Below are positions 49,737-63,909 of a DNA stretch of 64,000 nt, in pieces. The stretch spans positions 1 to 64,000 of the forward strand of contig JAUIKS010000005.1 in NCBI GenBank assembly GCA_030430565.1, given 5' to 3'. The first letter of the stretch is position 1; the number at the start of each line of letters is the position of its first letter. Origin of the DNA: Polyangia bacterium (GTDB taxonomy: Bacteria; Myxococcota_A; Polyangia; Nannocystales; Nannocystaceae). The position numbers and the translations under genes were made by a program. The notes under the pieces are model-generated. The model was not told the origin of the DNA, searched no databases, and saw only the letters and a list, made by a program, of their open reading frames with translations.

Positions 49737-51059
49737 GTGGAGCTCCTGGTCGCCGTGCTCGCCGAGCTGCTGCTCGCGCTCGTCCTCAGCTCGGCGCTGC
49801 TCGTGGCGGGCGGGCTGCTGCTCGGCGTGTTCGGGCTGCTCGCGGCCGTGGCTGGCCGTCGACGCGAGGGCGCGCCTGCCCGCCCGTGGCTGCGGCGCAG
49901 TCGCGGCGCCGCGCTCGCGCTGCTCCTCAGCGTCATGGTCGCGCTCGCGCTGCTGCAGACGGTCCTGCTCGCCCCGGTCCTGCGCCAGCTCTGCGCGCGC
50001 CTCCAAGATCGGAGCGGGCTCGAGCTGCGGTTTCAGTCGGTCGACGCGTCGGTCCTCCGCGGCCGGATGAAGCTGCGAGAGATCGAGCTCACGCGACGCG
50101 ACAGCGCCGGAGCCGAGGCGGTCGCGCTGCGCGTCGCCGAGCTCGACCTCGACCTCGACCTGCTCTCGCTGCTGCCCGGCGTCTCTTCTGGACCCCGCGC
50201 GCTCGAGCGCGTGATCATCACCGGCCTCAAGGGCCAGATCACGCAGCCCGCGGGGGGCGGCGACACGAACAAACCAACGCCCGACAAGGCGAAGGCCGAC
50301 CGCCCGTCCTTCGTCATCCGATCGCTCGAGCTGCAGGACGCGTCGCTCGAGCTGCGCACCACAGCCGGCGCCCGGACGCTCGCGGTCCCGACCGTCACGG
50401 TCCGCCCGCTGCGCAGCGATCACCTGATCTACGACCTGCTGTTTCACGCCGACGGCGAGGGCTCGCTCGGGCTGATCGCGTTCCAGGTCGAGCGCGCGGC
50501 CGACGAGACCCGGTGGACGCTGCGCGACCTACCGATGCAGCGCGTCCGCGAGCGCTTCTCCGAGCTCGCCATCGGCCTGTCCGGCGGGACCGTCGACGTC
50601 TCGCTCGCCGCCCGCGAGCGGCCGACGCCGCAGCTCGAGTTCGGCGTCGCGCTGCGGGGCCTGCAGGTGCGGGCGCAGGAGAACGCGGGCCGCGGCACGC
50701 GGGCCGCGGCCGCGCTGGTCTCCCTGGCGATGCGGACCCGCGAGACGCAGCAGCTCTCGTTCACCGTCGACATCGACCCGACGCGCTACGAGCAGGCCTC
50801 AACCCTCGCCGAGACCGGGCTGCGCGACGACATCATCGTCGGCTTTAAGAACGCGCTCCGCTCCATGATCGAGGGCGGCCTTGAAAAACGCCTCGAAAAA
50901 CGCCTTGAAAAAAAAGACCCGCCGGGCCTGCTGCGTCGACGCGCCGGTGAGTTCGTCAAGGATCAGGTGAAAGATCGGGCCAAAGACGCGGTCAAGCGCC
51001 GACTCGAGACGCGACGGGACGACCGCGAGGGCCCGGCGAAGGCCCCGCGGCGGCCGTGA
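49737..51059 (+). CDS. AsmA-like membrane-anchored protein
   Basis: The 440-residue product has two N-terminal membrane segments and then a beta-rich region (LELRFQSVDASVLRGRMKLREIELTR, LRVAELDLDLDLLSLLPG, LERVIITGLKGQIT) typical of AsmA/DUF748-like proteins. These act in the periplasm in lipid transport or outer membrane assembly. The C-terminus is strongly basic with short EKRLEKRLEKK repeats. It starts at a GTG and is divergent from the Hsp70-like gene. Family placement is tentative. Confidence 0.8.
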   Translation: MELLVAVLAELLLALVLSSALLVAGGLLLGVFGLLAAVAGRRREGAPARPWLRRSRGAALALLLSVMVALALLQTVLLAPVLRQLCARLQDRSGLELRFQSVDASVLRGRMKLREIELTRRDSAGAEAVALRVAELDLDLDLLSLLPGVSSGPRALERVIITGLKGQITQPAGGGDTNKPTPDKAKADRPSFVIRSLELQDASLELRTTAGARTLAVPTVTVRPLRSDHLIYDLLFHADGEGSLGLIAFQVERAADETRWTLRDLPMQRVRERFSELAIGLSGGTVDVSLAARERPTPQLEFGVALRGLQVRAQENAGRGTRAAAALVSLAMRTRETQQLSFTVDIDPTRYEQASTLAETGLRDDIIVGFKNALRSMIEGGLEKRLEKRLEKKDPPGLLRRRAGEFVKDQVKDRAKDAVKRRLETRRDDREGPAKAPRRP

Positions 51060-51087
51060 GCGCGGCGCGGTAGACCTCGACCTCGAC

Positions 51088-53264
<2,177 letters not shown>

Positions 53265-53268
<4 letters not shown>

Positions 53269-55256
53269 CGCGTGACCTCCTCGTCGTCGAGCGCCGCGAG
53301 CACGCGCTCCAAGGCCGCGAGCAGATCGCAGCCGCGGTGCAGGAAGCCGTCGACACCTGCCTTTTTAAACATGTCTTCAAGTCCTGGGTCGGGCGGGCGC
53401 CCGGCGAGCAGCACGAGGCGGGTGCCGGCCGCGCGCAGCGTCGAGCAGATCCCGGGCACCCAGTCGGGGTAGCGATCGTCGCGCGCGCACAGGATCGCGA
53501 CCGGCGCCGCCGCGCCCTCCTCGGCCTCGCGCAGCGCGATCCCGCCGGCCGCGAGCGCGTCGCGCAGGTAGTCCGCGCGGGCCTTGTACTCGCGCAGCTC
53601 CCCGGCCGTCATCAGCGTCGCGACCGGCGGCGACGCGCGCCCCTCGACGCGCGCGCGCAGGCGCTCGAAGGGCTCGGAGAGCCGCGCCGGCGCGAGCGGC
53701 TGGATCGCGCTCGCGCCCGCCGCCCGCTCCCGCGCGGCCTGGCTCGAGTCTGCCCCCAAGACCAGGACGTCGAGGAGCCGCGCGCCGGCGCAGAGCGCCG
53801 CGATCGCGGCGCCCCGCGGCTCGCCCGGCGGGATCGGGATGGCGCGCGCGTTCACCTCGACCGCGGCCGCGCGCTCCGAGTCCGCGCCCGTCTCACGCCG
53901 CGCGACGAAGCGCGGCTCCTCGAGCTGGGGGAAGCGGTTGACGCCGGTGATCGCCCGCTTGGCCCGCGCGACCTCGTCGCCTTCGCGCCGCGCCGACTCG
54001 CCGATCCAGCCCTGGACCACGCCGGCGCGCAGGGCCGCCGCGAGGCCGCCGGCGGCCTCGATCGCCTGCACACGCCGCCAGCTCGCGCGCGCGAGCTGCT
54101 CGGTCAGGGACTCGACGTACCAGCTGCCGCCGGCCGGGTCGGCGACGCGCTCGAGGTGGGCCTCCTCGCGCAGGATCAGCTGGATGTTGCGGGCGATCCG
54201 CCGCGCGAAGCCGCCGGCGCCGGGGCCGAAGGCGTCGTCGAAGGGCGGGACCACGATCTGATCCGCGCCGCCGATCACCGCCGAGAAAGCCTGCGTGGTG
54301 GCGCGCAGCAGGTTGTTCCACGGGTCGCGCCGCGACTGCTCGCGCCAGCTCCCGCGCGCGCAGATCGAGGTCGCGGGCTGGTCGGGGGCGGCCAGGCCGC
54401 AGGTCGCCAGGACGCGCGACCACACGAGCCGCGCCGCCCGCAGCTTGGCGATCTCGGTGAAGAGGTCGCGGCCGATCGCGAGTTCGAACTCGACGCTCGC
54501 GGCCGCGATCGCGGGCTCGACCCCGCGGGCCGTGAGCGCGCGCAGATACTCGATACCTGTCGCAAGGGCCAGCGCCAGCTCGAGCGCCGGCGTCGCGCCG
54601 GCGTCGTGATAGGTGACGCTCGAGGCCCGCGTGATCCAGCCGCGCTCGGGCTCGGCGGGCAGCTGCTTCAGCGCGTCCGCGACCGGGATCGCGAGGGCGC
54701 CGAAGCGCGCCCACGCGCCCAGCGGGTCGGCGCGCACGGCCGCCGAGCCCGAGAGCCCGACGAGGCCGGCGATGATCGGCGCGGCCATACAGCCGGCGAG
54801 GATCGTCGACTGACAGCCGGCCTCGAGCAGCGCGCGCGGCGTGACTGTTGCGATGTCCTGCAGGTTCTTCAGGACCAGGCCGGTGGCCGGCGCGACCGAC
54901 TCAAAGCCCGCCGCCAGCCGCTGATCGAGCACGAGCGAGGCGCCCAGCCACGAGAGCTCCTGCGGGCCGTCGGCGTGCAGCGCCGCGTGCACGGCCTGGG
55001 GGTCCGGGTGTCGGTACTCCTGGACGATCCGCCACGCCCACGACCGCGACTCGTCGAGCTGCGCCAGCAGGAGCGGCCCGCGCCCGAGCGCGCCCGCCGT
55101 GTCGTCCGCCGAGTACAGCGGCGCGGTCTCGACCCCCTCGTCGAGCCGGGTCCGCAGACCCTCCAGCGAGGCGCCCTTGAGCTCGCGCTCGGCCTGGGCG
55201 CGCCAGTCGTCGAGCGTGACGGGTGGAAAGTTGAGAAACGCTGCGTCGTCGGCCAC
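53265..55256 (-). CDS. mutA: methylmalonyl-CoA mutase, small subunit
   Basis: The 663-residue protein is the non-catalytic partner of MutB in the heterodimeric mutase. It is collinear with the large subunit ([77 protein letters not shown]). It lacks the DxHxxG cobalamin motif: the C-terminal region reads [32 protein letters not shown]. It starts at a GTG and is translationally coupled to mutB downstream. Confidence 0.96.
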
Positions 55257-55383
55257 GGGTAGACGGCTCCGATCGCCGGGGAGCGCCCCAGCGCCCGCAT
55301 CATACTCGCCGACACGCTCGCCGCGCGAAGCCGCCGCCCTCGCGCGACGCGACCGATCCTCACGACGACGCTGACGCGCTCGC

Positions 55384-56055
55384 TCAGCCCGGCACGGGGC
55401 CCTTGCCCTCGCGCAGGACCTCCATCACGTCGTCGATGAAGCGCAGGACCGTCGACGGATCCGGCCACAGCGGGCCGGCGTCGAGCACGACGCTGAGCTC
55501 CCGCGCGTACCGCCGCTGGATCTCCTCGGGCTCCTGCAGCTCGAACTGCTCGTCTTCGAACTGCGTGACCGAGGCCGTCAGCAGCGGCTCGCCGAGCAGC
55601 TCGACGAGCACCGCGCAGACCGGGTGATCCGGCACGCGCACGCCGACCTCCTGCTTCTTGTTCTTCATGGCCCGCGGGACATCTGAGGTCGCGCGCACCA
55701 CCATCGTGTACGGCCCGGGGAGCAGCCGCCGGACGATGCGGAACGCGGCGTTGCCCATGTGCCCGTAGCGCCCGATGTCGGCGAGGCTGCGCACCAGCAT
55801 CGTCAGCGGCTTGGGGTCGCGCTCGCCCATGTTCTTGAGCCGCCGCAGCGCCGTGATCCCGCGCGGGCTCGAGAGCGCGCAGCCGAAGGCGTAGCCGGTG
55901 TCGGTGGGGTAGACGATCACGAGCCCACGCTGCAGCGCCGTGACGGCCGGCTCGAGCTTGCGCGGCGCCGGGCGCTCTGGGTCGACGTGCAGCCGGACCG
56001 GGTACTCGTCGTGTCCCCGCCCGCCGCCGCCCGCTCTCGCCGATCGTCTGCCCAC
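55384..56055 (-). CDS. YciO/Sua5/YrdC-type protein (threonylcarbamoyl-AMP synthase family)
   Basis: The 223-residue protein has the YrdC-domain core: LQRGLVIVYPTDTGYAFGCALSS, RLKNMGERDPKPLTMLV and LLPGPYTMVVRAT, with GVRVPDHPV. Sua5/TsaC members make threonylcarbamoyl-AMP for the t6A modification of tRNA. The YciO branch, which this resembles in the GERDPKPL segment, has a less certain role. The start is a GTG. It lies 33 bp upstream-to-downstream from the aldolase gene and probably shares its transcript. Confidence 0.88.
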   Translation of the reverse strand: MGRRSARAGGGGRGHDEYPVRLHVDPERPAPRKLEPAVTALQRGLVIVYPTDTGYAFGCALSSPRGITALRRLKNMGERDPKPLTMLVRSLADIGRYGHMGNAAFRIVRRLLPGPYTMVVRATSDVPRAMKNKKQEVGVRVPDHPVCAVLVELLGEPLLTASVTQFEDEQFELQEPEEIQRRYARELSVVLDAGPLWPDPSTVLRFIDDVMEVLREGKGPVPG

Positions 56056-56088
56056 GGTTCGCTGGCCTCTTGTCGGCGCGTCAGCGCG

Positions 56089-57120
56089 TCAGCGTTGAAA
56101 CAGCGTGGTGCCGGTCGAGCGCAGGTCGTCGCACGCGATCTTCACGCGCTCCTTCATGCTCGTCTCGGCCTTCTTGAGGTAGCTGCGCGGGTCGTAGACC
56201 TTCTTGGTCCCGACCTCGCCGTCGATCTTCAGCACGCCGTCGTAGTGCTTCATGATGTGATCGACGATCGGCCGCGTGAACGCGTACTGCGTGTCGGTGT
56301 CGACGTTCATCTTGATGACGCCGTACTCGAGGGTCTCGCGGATCTCCTCGAGCGACGAGCCCGAGCCGCCGTGGAACACGAGGTCAAAGCGCGCGTCCTC
56401 GCCGTAGGCCCGCGCGACCGCGGCTTGACCGTCCCGCAGGATCGTCGGCTTGAGCTTGACGTTGCCCGGCTTGTAGACGCCGTGGACGTTGCCGAAGGTC
56501 GCCGCGAACATGTATCGACCGCCGACCTCACGCAGCGCGCGGGCGACCGCGACCATATCCGCCGGCGTGGTGTAGAGCTTCTCGGCGGGGGCGTCCTCGT
56601 TGTTGACGCCGTCCTCCTCGCCGCCGACGACGCCGGCCTCGACCTCGAGGATCAGCTCGTGCTTGGCGCACTCGGCCAGCAGCTCCTGGGCCAGCTTCAT
56701 GTTCTCGGCGAGCGGCAGGACCGAGCCGTCGAACATGTGCGAAGAGAACAGGTTGGGCAGCCCGGCCGCGCGCCGGCGAGCGGTCTCGGCGATCAGCGGG
56801 CGGAGGAACGGGTCGACCTTCTTGGGGTGGCAGTGATCGGTGTGCAGCGCGACGTTGACCGGGTAGCGGTCGGCGACGCGGTGAATGTACTCGGCGAGGG
56901 TGATCGCGCCGAGCGCCGCGTCCTTGACCGCGAGGCCCGAGGCGAACTCACCGCCGCCGGTGCTGACCTGAATGATGCCGTCGCTCTTGGCCTCGGCGAA
57001 GGCCGCCAGCGTCGCGCTGATGGTGCTGGGCGAGGTGATGTTGATCGCCGGGTAGGCGAACTTGTTCGCCTTGGCGTTGTCGAGCATCCGGCAGTAGGTG
57101 GCGTAGTCAGCGACGGGCAC
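56089..57120 (-). CDS. fbaA: class II fructose-bisphosphate aldolase
   Basis: This zinc enzyme cleaves fructose 1,6-bisphosphate in glycolysis and forms it in gluconeogenesis. The 343-residue product has NVALHTDHCHPKK (catalytic Asp and zinc His residues), EVEAGVVGGEEDGV, AATFGNVHGVYKPGNV and LVFHGGSGSS, as in the long FbaA-type enzymes. The frame is open to a TTG at 57135. The GTG at 57120 is preferred because GGGGAGGA ends five bases before it. Confidence 0.96.
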   Translation of the reverse strand: MPVADYATYCRMLDNAKANKFAYPAINITSPSTISATLAAFAEAKSDGIIQVSTGGGEFASGLAVKDAALGAITLAEYIHRVADRYPVNVALHTDHCHPKKVDPFLRPLIAETARRRAAGLPNLFSSHMFDGSVLPLAENMKLAQELLAECAKHELILEVEAGVVGGEEDGVNNEDAPAEKLYTTPADMVAVARALREVGGRYMFAATFGNVHGVYKPGNVKLKPTILRDGQAAVARAYGEDARFDLVFHGGSGSSLEEIRETLEYGVIKMNVDTDTQYAFTRPIVDHIMKHYDGVLKIDGEVGTKKVYDPRSYLKKAETSMKERVKIACDDLRSTGTTLFQR

Positions 57121-57212
57121 GGCGATCCTCCCCAAACGAGCTGGGCGCGAGCTCGCGGCGCAGACCTACCACGGGCGCCCAGGGCCGTCATACGCGGCAG
57201 CAGCGACTCAGC

Positions 57213-58760
57213 TCACGTCTCCTCCGGCGCAGCGGCCGGCTCCTGCGAAGCCGACCGCTTCGCGCTCCGCCGCGCCCGGTACCAGCGCCACAGCGCGAAG
57301 TACACCGGGAGCGCCAAGAGCAGCGCGTACGGGTCGTAGGGCGTCCGCAAGCGCGGGTCACCGAAGAACACGGCCGCGATCACGCAGATCGAGAGCAGGT
57401 TGGCGGCCACCAGCGCGCGCACCGGGTCCGCGCGAACACGCCGCAACGCGCCGCCGAGACCGATCAGCGAGGGGAGCAAGACGAACACCTGAAACAGGTA
57501 GCGATACAGCTCGGTGATCGGGAGGAAGTACTTCCGCCCGCGCTCGTTCGTCGGCCACTGCTTGGCGATGAACCACTGCAGCCCGAGGTTGACCACCGAG
57601 TAGCGCAGCTGCTCGACGACGCCGGTGCGCCGGTAGCACTCGGCGCGCAGCCGCTTGTGGATCTCGGGGTCACCGATGTAGCCGACGAAGCGGATCGTCG
57701 TGCCGCGCATCGCCGGCCGCAGGCCGATGATCGCGCGATCGGGGACGCGCTTGGCGAGCGCGCGGTAGCCGGGGAGGCTGACTCTTCGGCCATCTCGAGT
57801 GTTGGCGTTGCGCTTGCTCTTCAGCAGCAGGCGCTTGTGCTTAAACGCCTGCGTCACGATGTTGTGGCAGCGCGCGGCCGTGAGGTTCATGTTCGCGTTC
57901 TCGGCGATCCCGCCCCAGTAGCCGGTGTGGACCTGAAACCGCCACAGGCTGAACGAGAGCGCGCACGCCAGCGGGATCGCGAGCAGCGCGATGTGACGCA
58001 GCCGCACCCGCGGCAGCCGGAGGCAGTTGATGAGCCAGATCAGGAACGCGAGCGCCAAGAAGATCGCGGACTGCGGCCGGACCATGAACGCGATCCCGCC
58101 GAGCACGCCAGCCGCGAGCGCGCGCTTGCCCTCCTGCAGCACACGGACCAAGCAGTAGGTCGTCCACAGGTTGAACAGCAGAAACGGCGGCTCCGAGAGG
58201 AAGAAGCCGGCGGTCGACAGGTTGGGGTACCAGCACAGCGCGACGATCCCGGCCGCGCGCGCCATCCACTGGCGCGCGAACAACCGCAGCGCGAGCAAAT
58301 AGGTCAGGACCACCGCGCCCGCGCTGCACAGGCCGAAGATGATCGCGCCGAGCACGTGCTGCACGATCCACGGCCGCTCACCGAACCACGAGACTGAGAC
58401 CGGCTCGTGGCCGAGCAGGAAGTACGGGATCGAGAGGATGTAGTGCGTCCCGAACGCCTGCCAGGCGAGATGCCGCGAGGGCGAGATCCCCTGCTCCGCC
58501 AGCGCCGCCGCCCGCAGCACGTACAGGCGCATGTCGCTGTACACGTAGCCACCCGGCGGGTGCACAAACAGCACCCAGATCAGGCGCGTGACCACGGCCA
58601 GCAGCGCCAAGATCCAGAGAAATCGCCGGTTGGGCGTGAGCCACTGCTGCCACCCGACGGCGTGATCCGCTCGCGCGCCCGCCCGCGCGTCGCCCTCCTC
58701 GCGCGCTTCGTCTACGTGCGCGGAACGCTCCGCGGCGACTGATTCCGGCGATCGACGCAC
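57213..58760 (-). CDS. GT-C-type membrane glycosyltransferase
   Basis: This is a multi-spanning membrane protein of about 515 residues. It resembles GT39/ArnT-like transferases: a short cytoplasmic N-terminus, RRFLWILALLAVVTRLIWVLFVHPPGG, an extracytoplasmic YSDMRLYVLRA loop with the likely acidic residue, and multiple later helices. The donor and acceptor are unknown. The frame is open to 59006, which would overlap the divergent pepP. A GTG at 58760 is chosen, but the start is not firmly fixed. Confidence 0.8.
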   Translation of the reverse strand: MRRSPESVAAERSAHVDEAREEGDARAGARADHAVGWQQWLTPNRRFLWILALLAVVTRLIWVLFVHPPGGYVYSDMRLYVLRAAALAEQGISPSRHLAWQAFGTHYILSIPYFLLGHEPVSVSWFGERPWIVQHVLGAIIFGLCSAGAVVLTYLLALRLFARQWMARAAGIVALCWYPNLSTAGFFLSEPPFLLFNLWTTYCLVRVLQEGKRALAAGVLGGIAFMVRPQSAIFLALAFLIWLINCLRLPRVRLRHIALLAIPLACALSFSLWRFQVHTGYWGGIAENANMNLTAARCHNIVTQAFKHKRLLLKSKRNANTRDGRRVSLPGYRALAKRVPDRAIIGLRPAMRGTTIRFVGYIGDPEIHKRLRAECYRRTGVVEQLRYSVVNLGLQWFIAKQWPTNERGRKYFLPITELYRYLFQVFVLLPSLIGLGGALRRVRADPVRALVAANLLSICVIAAVFFGDPRLRTPYDPYALLLALPVYFALWRWYRARRSAKRSASQEPAAAPEET

Positions 58761-58887
58761 GGTCCGCGCGAGGGTAACGACAGGTCGGAGGCGGGTAAAC
58801 CGGGGTGTTTTTTGAGCCCACGCGATGCGAGCGCGCCACCGGCTGTTTTCTGCCCGGAAAAGCGCGCGTGTTCTGTACAGTGGTTGT

Positions 58888-60309
58888 ATGGCGACCCTCC
58901 TCCCCTCCGTGGAGCCCTCGGTGTTTCGCGACCGTCGATCCCGCCTCGCGGAGCGGATTGGCGCGACGCCCGCGCTGCTGTTCGCCGGCGGATATCGATC
59001 CCGCAACTACCCCGACAACATCTATCGATTCCGCGCCGCCAGCCACTTCCTCTATTTCACCGGCGCCCAGATCCCCGACGCCGTGCTCGTCGGCTCCTCG
59101 GTCGGCTGGGAGCTCTTCATCGAGCCCGACGGGCCGAGCCACGCCCTCTGGCACGGCGAGACCCCAGGTCCTGAGCAGATCGCCGCCGCGACCGGGGTCG
59201 AGCGCGTGCGCCCGCTCGCCGAGCTCGCCGACACGGTCGCCGCGCTCGGCGGCCCCGAGGCCGTGGCCACGCTCCCCGCCACCGAACCCCTCACGCGCGC
59301 AGGCCAGGGATCCCTGCTCGAGCGCGACTGGGGGCGCGCGACCGGGATCGTCACCGCGCTCGGGGAGCGCGACGCGAAGCTGGCCGACGCGGTCATCGAC
59401 ACGCGTCTTCGGATCGACTCCGCCGGCCTCGAACAAATGCGCGAGGCCGCCTCGGCGACCCTCGCCGGTCACCTCGCCGGGATGGCGATCACGGCCCCCG
59501 GCGTGCCGGAGTACCGCGTCCGCGCGGCGATCGAGCACGAGTTCTTCGCCCGCGGGATGCAGTGCGCCTACGGCAGCATCGTCTCGGTCCACGGCGAGGT
59601 CCTGCACAACGACACCCACCTCGGCACGCTGCAGCCGGGAGATCTCCTGCTCGCCGACGCCGGCGCGGAGCACGACGGCTGGGCCAGCGACGTGACCCGC
59701 ACGTGGCCGGTCACCGGTCGATTCAGCGCGACCCAGCGCGCGATCTACGAGCTCGTGCTCCATGTCCAGATCGAGGCCTGTGACCGCGTCCGCGCGGGCG
59801 CGCGATACCGCGACATCCACCTCGGCGCGGGGGTCTCGCTCGCGCGCGGCCTCGTCGACCTCGGCATCCTCCACGGCGATCCCGAGAACCTGGTCGAGCG
59901 CGGCGCCCATGCGCTGTTCTTCCCCCACGGCCTCGGCCATCTCATCGGCCTCGACGTCCACGATATGGAGGATCTGGGCGATCGCGCCGGGTACCAAGCC
60001 GGTCGCGCGCGCAGTGATCAGTTTGGCCTCGGCTACCTCCGGCTCGATCGCGACCTCGAGCCCGGCATGGTCGTGACAATTGAACCGGGTTTCTACCAAG
60101 TCCCCGCGATCCTCGACCACGAGGAGCTCGGCGGTCGCTTCGCCCGCGACGGCACCCTCAACCGCAGCGCGCTCGAGCGCTTTCACGACGTCCGAGGAAT
60201 CCGCATCGAGGACGACGTCCTCTGCACCGAGGGGCACCCCCAGGTGCTCACGCGCGACATCCCGAAGGATCCGGCCGGCGTCGAGGGGCACGTCGGATCC
60301 GCTCGTTGA
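58888..60309 (+). CDS. pepP: Xaa-Pro aminopeptidase
   Basis: PepP releases N-terminal residues preceding proline using a dinuclear metal centre. The 473-residue protein has an N-terminal creatinase-like domain (FAGGYRSRNYPDN, FLYFTGAQIPDAVL) and the M24 pita-bread domain: DLLLADAGAEHDGWASDVTRTWPV (two metal Asp), HGLGHLIGLDVHD (metal His), TIEPGFY (metal Glu) and GIRIEDDVL (metal Glu). The ATG at 58888 fits the family start; the frame is open to 58825. It is divergent from the glycosyltransferase gene. Confidence 0.95.
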   Translation: MATLLPSVEPSVFRDRRSRLAERIGATPALLFAGGYRSRNYPDNIYRFRAASHFLYFTGAQIPDAVLVGSSVGWELFIEPDGPSHALWHGETPGPEQIAAATGVERVRPLAELADTVAALGGPEAVATLPATEPLTRAGQGSLLERDWGRATGIVTALGERDAKLADAVIDTRLRIDSAGLEQMREAASATLAGHLAGMAITAPGVPEYRVRAAIEHEFFARGMQCAYGSIVSVHGEVLHNDTHLGTLQPGDLLLADAGAEHDGWASDVTRTWPVTGRFSATQRAIYELVLHVQIEACDRVRAGARYRDIHLGAGVSLARGLVDLGILHGDPENLVERGAHALFFPHGLGHLIGLDVHDMEDLGDRAGYQAGRARSDQFGLGYLRLDRDLEPGMVVTIEPGFYQVPAILDHEELGGRFARDGTLNRSALERFHDVRGIRIEDDVLCTEGHPQVLTRDIPKDPAGVEGHVGSAR

Positions 60310-60352
60310 CGCGCGGCGTCACGCTCGCCGGACCTGTCCTTCCGATCCTCCT

Positions 60353-60397
60353 AGAAGATCCGCTGAAGGTCTTCTGCGGCGGTACGCGGGGCGTACC
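60353..60397 (+). terminator. two adjacent hairpins after pepP
   Basis: AGAAGATC (60353-60360) pairs with GGTCTTCT (60368-60375) with one wobble, and GGTACGC (60381-60387) pairs perfectly with GCGTACC (60391-60397). They begin 44 bp after the pepP stop. No T-tract follows, so termination is only suggested. Confidence 0.4.
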
Positions 60398-60573
60398 TGG
60401 ACAAAGGTGCGCGCGTGATTGTTCGAAAATTATCGGCCCGCGAGCGCCATTTCGTATAGAAGTCGGGGACCCGGACGCGTAGCGCGCACTCGCCGCTCGT
60501 GATACTCTGGCGCCAGCCTACCCACGGCTTCCACGGCCCAACGCCGCCTCTGGCAACGGCACGGAGATCGATG

Positions 60574-62010
60574 ATGAACCTGCGTTTTTGCCTCCTGACC
60601 TCGACCGTCGTCGCAACCGCCACCCTCATGGCGATCGGTTGCAACCAGCGCGAGCCGCTCGCCCCCTACGCCTTCCTCGGTGGCGACTGCACCAACATCC
60701 CGCCCGGCAACGTCGGCGCGAGCTACTCTTTCCTGTTCGAGGTCACCGGCGGCAGCGGTCCGTACACCTACAGCGCCGACGGCCTCCCGCCGGGGCTGAT
60801 GATCGATCCCGACACCGGTGAGATCAGCGGCGTCCCCGAGGAGGAGGGCACTTTCTCGATCGTCATCACGGTCGAGGACGGCACCGGCTTCGCCCAGCAG
60901 ATCGCCTGCGGTGACCTCGTGATCGGCCCGGCGAACCTCCTGAACTTCGACTGCGACGCCAACTCGCCGTCGCTCGCTGTCCAGGGCGTCACGTACTCGC
61001 ACACCTTCGTCGTCGACGGCGGCACGATGCCGTACACCTGGGACGCGACCGGTCTGCCGGCGGACCTGACCATCGACAACACCGGGACCATCTCCGGCGT
61101 GCCCAGCGTGGACCCCGGCACCTTCCCCGTCACCGTCACCGTCTCCGACAGCTCGGACCCGTCCCTGACCGCGACCTGCGACTGGAACTTCGAGGTCCGC
61201 CCGGGCCTGCAGGTCAACAAGATGGCGTTGGAGGCGGAGGGTAACTGCATCGACGTCGACGCCGGCTTCGACATCGACCAGCTGATCAACGACAACATCA
61301 TCATCGGCGGCGACGGCACCCCGATCACCTGCGCCTTCGATGCCTTCGAGCCGCCCGACATCGGCTACCGCGGCAACGGCAACCTCCCGCCCGGCATCAC
61401 CGTCGACGACCGCTGCGTGGCCAGCGGCTCCGTGCCGCAGTCCGAGCCGCTCGGCGTCTACGCCTTCGCCGTCACGCTCACGCAGGAGGGCTCACAGCAG
61501 CGCGTCTGGCTGCCCTACTGCGCGACCCAGGAGGTTCAGCACGCCGGCGCCTACGACATCGGCGTCAACGTCAACGGCGGCGACGACTGGATGTTCGAGC
61601 CTGGCTTCACGACCATGGCCGCGAACAGCCAGGTCACCTACGGCGCCAACAACGACCCGCAGGTCCGCGTGATCCGCAACTGCAGCAACAACAGCTGCTT
61701 CTACAAGTACTACTTCGGCTACAACGCGCTCAACGGCGGCGTCTCTGGCGAGCAGAGCGCGGCGCTGCCCGGGCCGATGATGACGGTCGACGGCATGACC
61801 CACTCGATCCGCGTCGACGACAACCTCGCCGACGCCGGCCTCGACGGACGCTACTGGGTCGTCAACGTTCGCTGGGACTACTGCCTGTTCGGCTCCGACG
61901 CACCCAACGCGCCGGATCTCAACGACGACGCCTGCGGCACGAAGGAGCTCGCGCAGGCCAACGGCGACGACAGCAACTTGATGTGGTCGCTGGTCGTCGC
62001 GCCCAACTAG
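60574..62010 (+). CDS. lipoprotein with putative Ig-like (He_PIG) domains
   Basis: From one of two adjacent ATGs (60571/60574) the ~478-residue product has a signal peptide and lipobox (LMAIGC). Two Ig-like modules follow, each with the He_PIG pattern: YTYSADGLPPGLMIDPDTGEISGVP and YTWDATGLPADLTIDNTGTISGVP. Such modules are common in surface adhesin-like proteins. The C-terminal ~250 residues are Cys- and Asn/Asp-rich with no family I recognise. A TATAGA at 60455-60460 could be its -10 element, although no good -35 is seen. A perfect hairpin follows the stop. Confidence 0.88.
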   Translation: MNLRFCLLTSTVVATATLMAIGCNQREPLAPYAFLGGDCTNIPPGNVGASYSFLFEVTGGSGPYTYSADGLPPGLMIDPDTGEISGVPEEEGTFSIVITVEDGTGFAQQIACGDLVIGPANLLNFDCDANSPSLAVQGVTYSHTFVVDGGTMPYTWDATGLPADLTIDNTGTISGVPSVDPGTFPVTVTVSDSSDPSLTATCDWNFEVRPGLQVNKMALEAEGNCIDVDAGFDIDQLINDNIIIGGDGTPITCAFDAFEPPDIGYRGNGNLPPGITVDDRCVASGSVPQSEPLGVYAFAVTLTQEGSQQRVWLPYCATQEVQHAGAYDIGVNVNGGDDWMFEPGFTTMAANSQVTYGANNDPQVRVIRNCSNNSCFYKYYFGYNALNGGVSGEQSAALPGPMMTVDGMTHSIRVDDNLADAGLDGRYWVVNVRWDYCLFGSDAPNAPDLNDDACGTKELAQANGDDSNLMWSLVVAPN

Positions 62011-62022
62011 ACTAGGGAGCTC

Positions 62023-62048
62023 GCGGAGCGCGGAACCCCGCGCTCCGC
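62023..62048 (+). terminator. perfect 11-bp hairpin after the Ig-like lipoprotein gene
   Basis: GCGGAGCGCGG (62023-62033) pairs exactly with CCGCGCTCCGC (62038-62048) around an AACC loop, 13 bases after the stop. The stem is strong but the T-tract is weak, a common form of terminator in very GC-rich genomes. Confidence 0.6.
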
Positions 62049-62130
62049 AGTTCGCTCACGCGCCTATCCAGCATCGTCCATCCCGTCCGCATCGAACACG
62101 GACCCCCGCCACCGCGACAGTTCGACCGAC

Positions 62131-63909
<1,779 letters not shown>

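Noticed and set aside
58873..58880. CTGTACAG palindrome before pepP, considered as an SOS box
   Set aside because: It is only eight bases long and does not match the LexA sites known for related bacteria.
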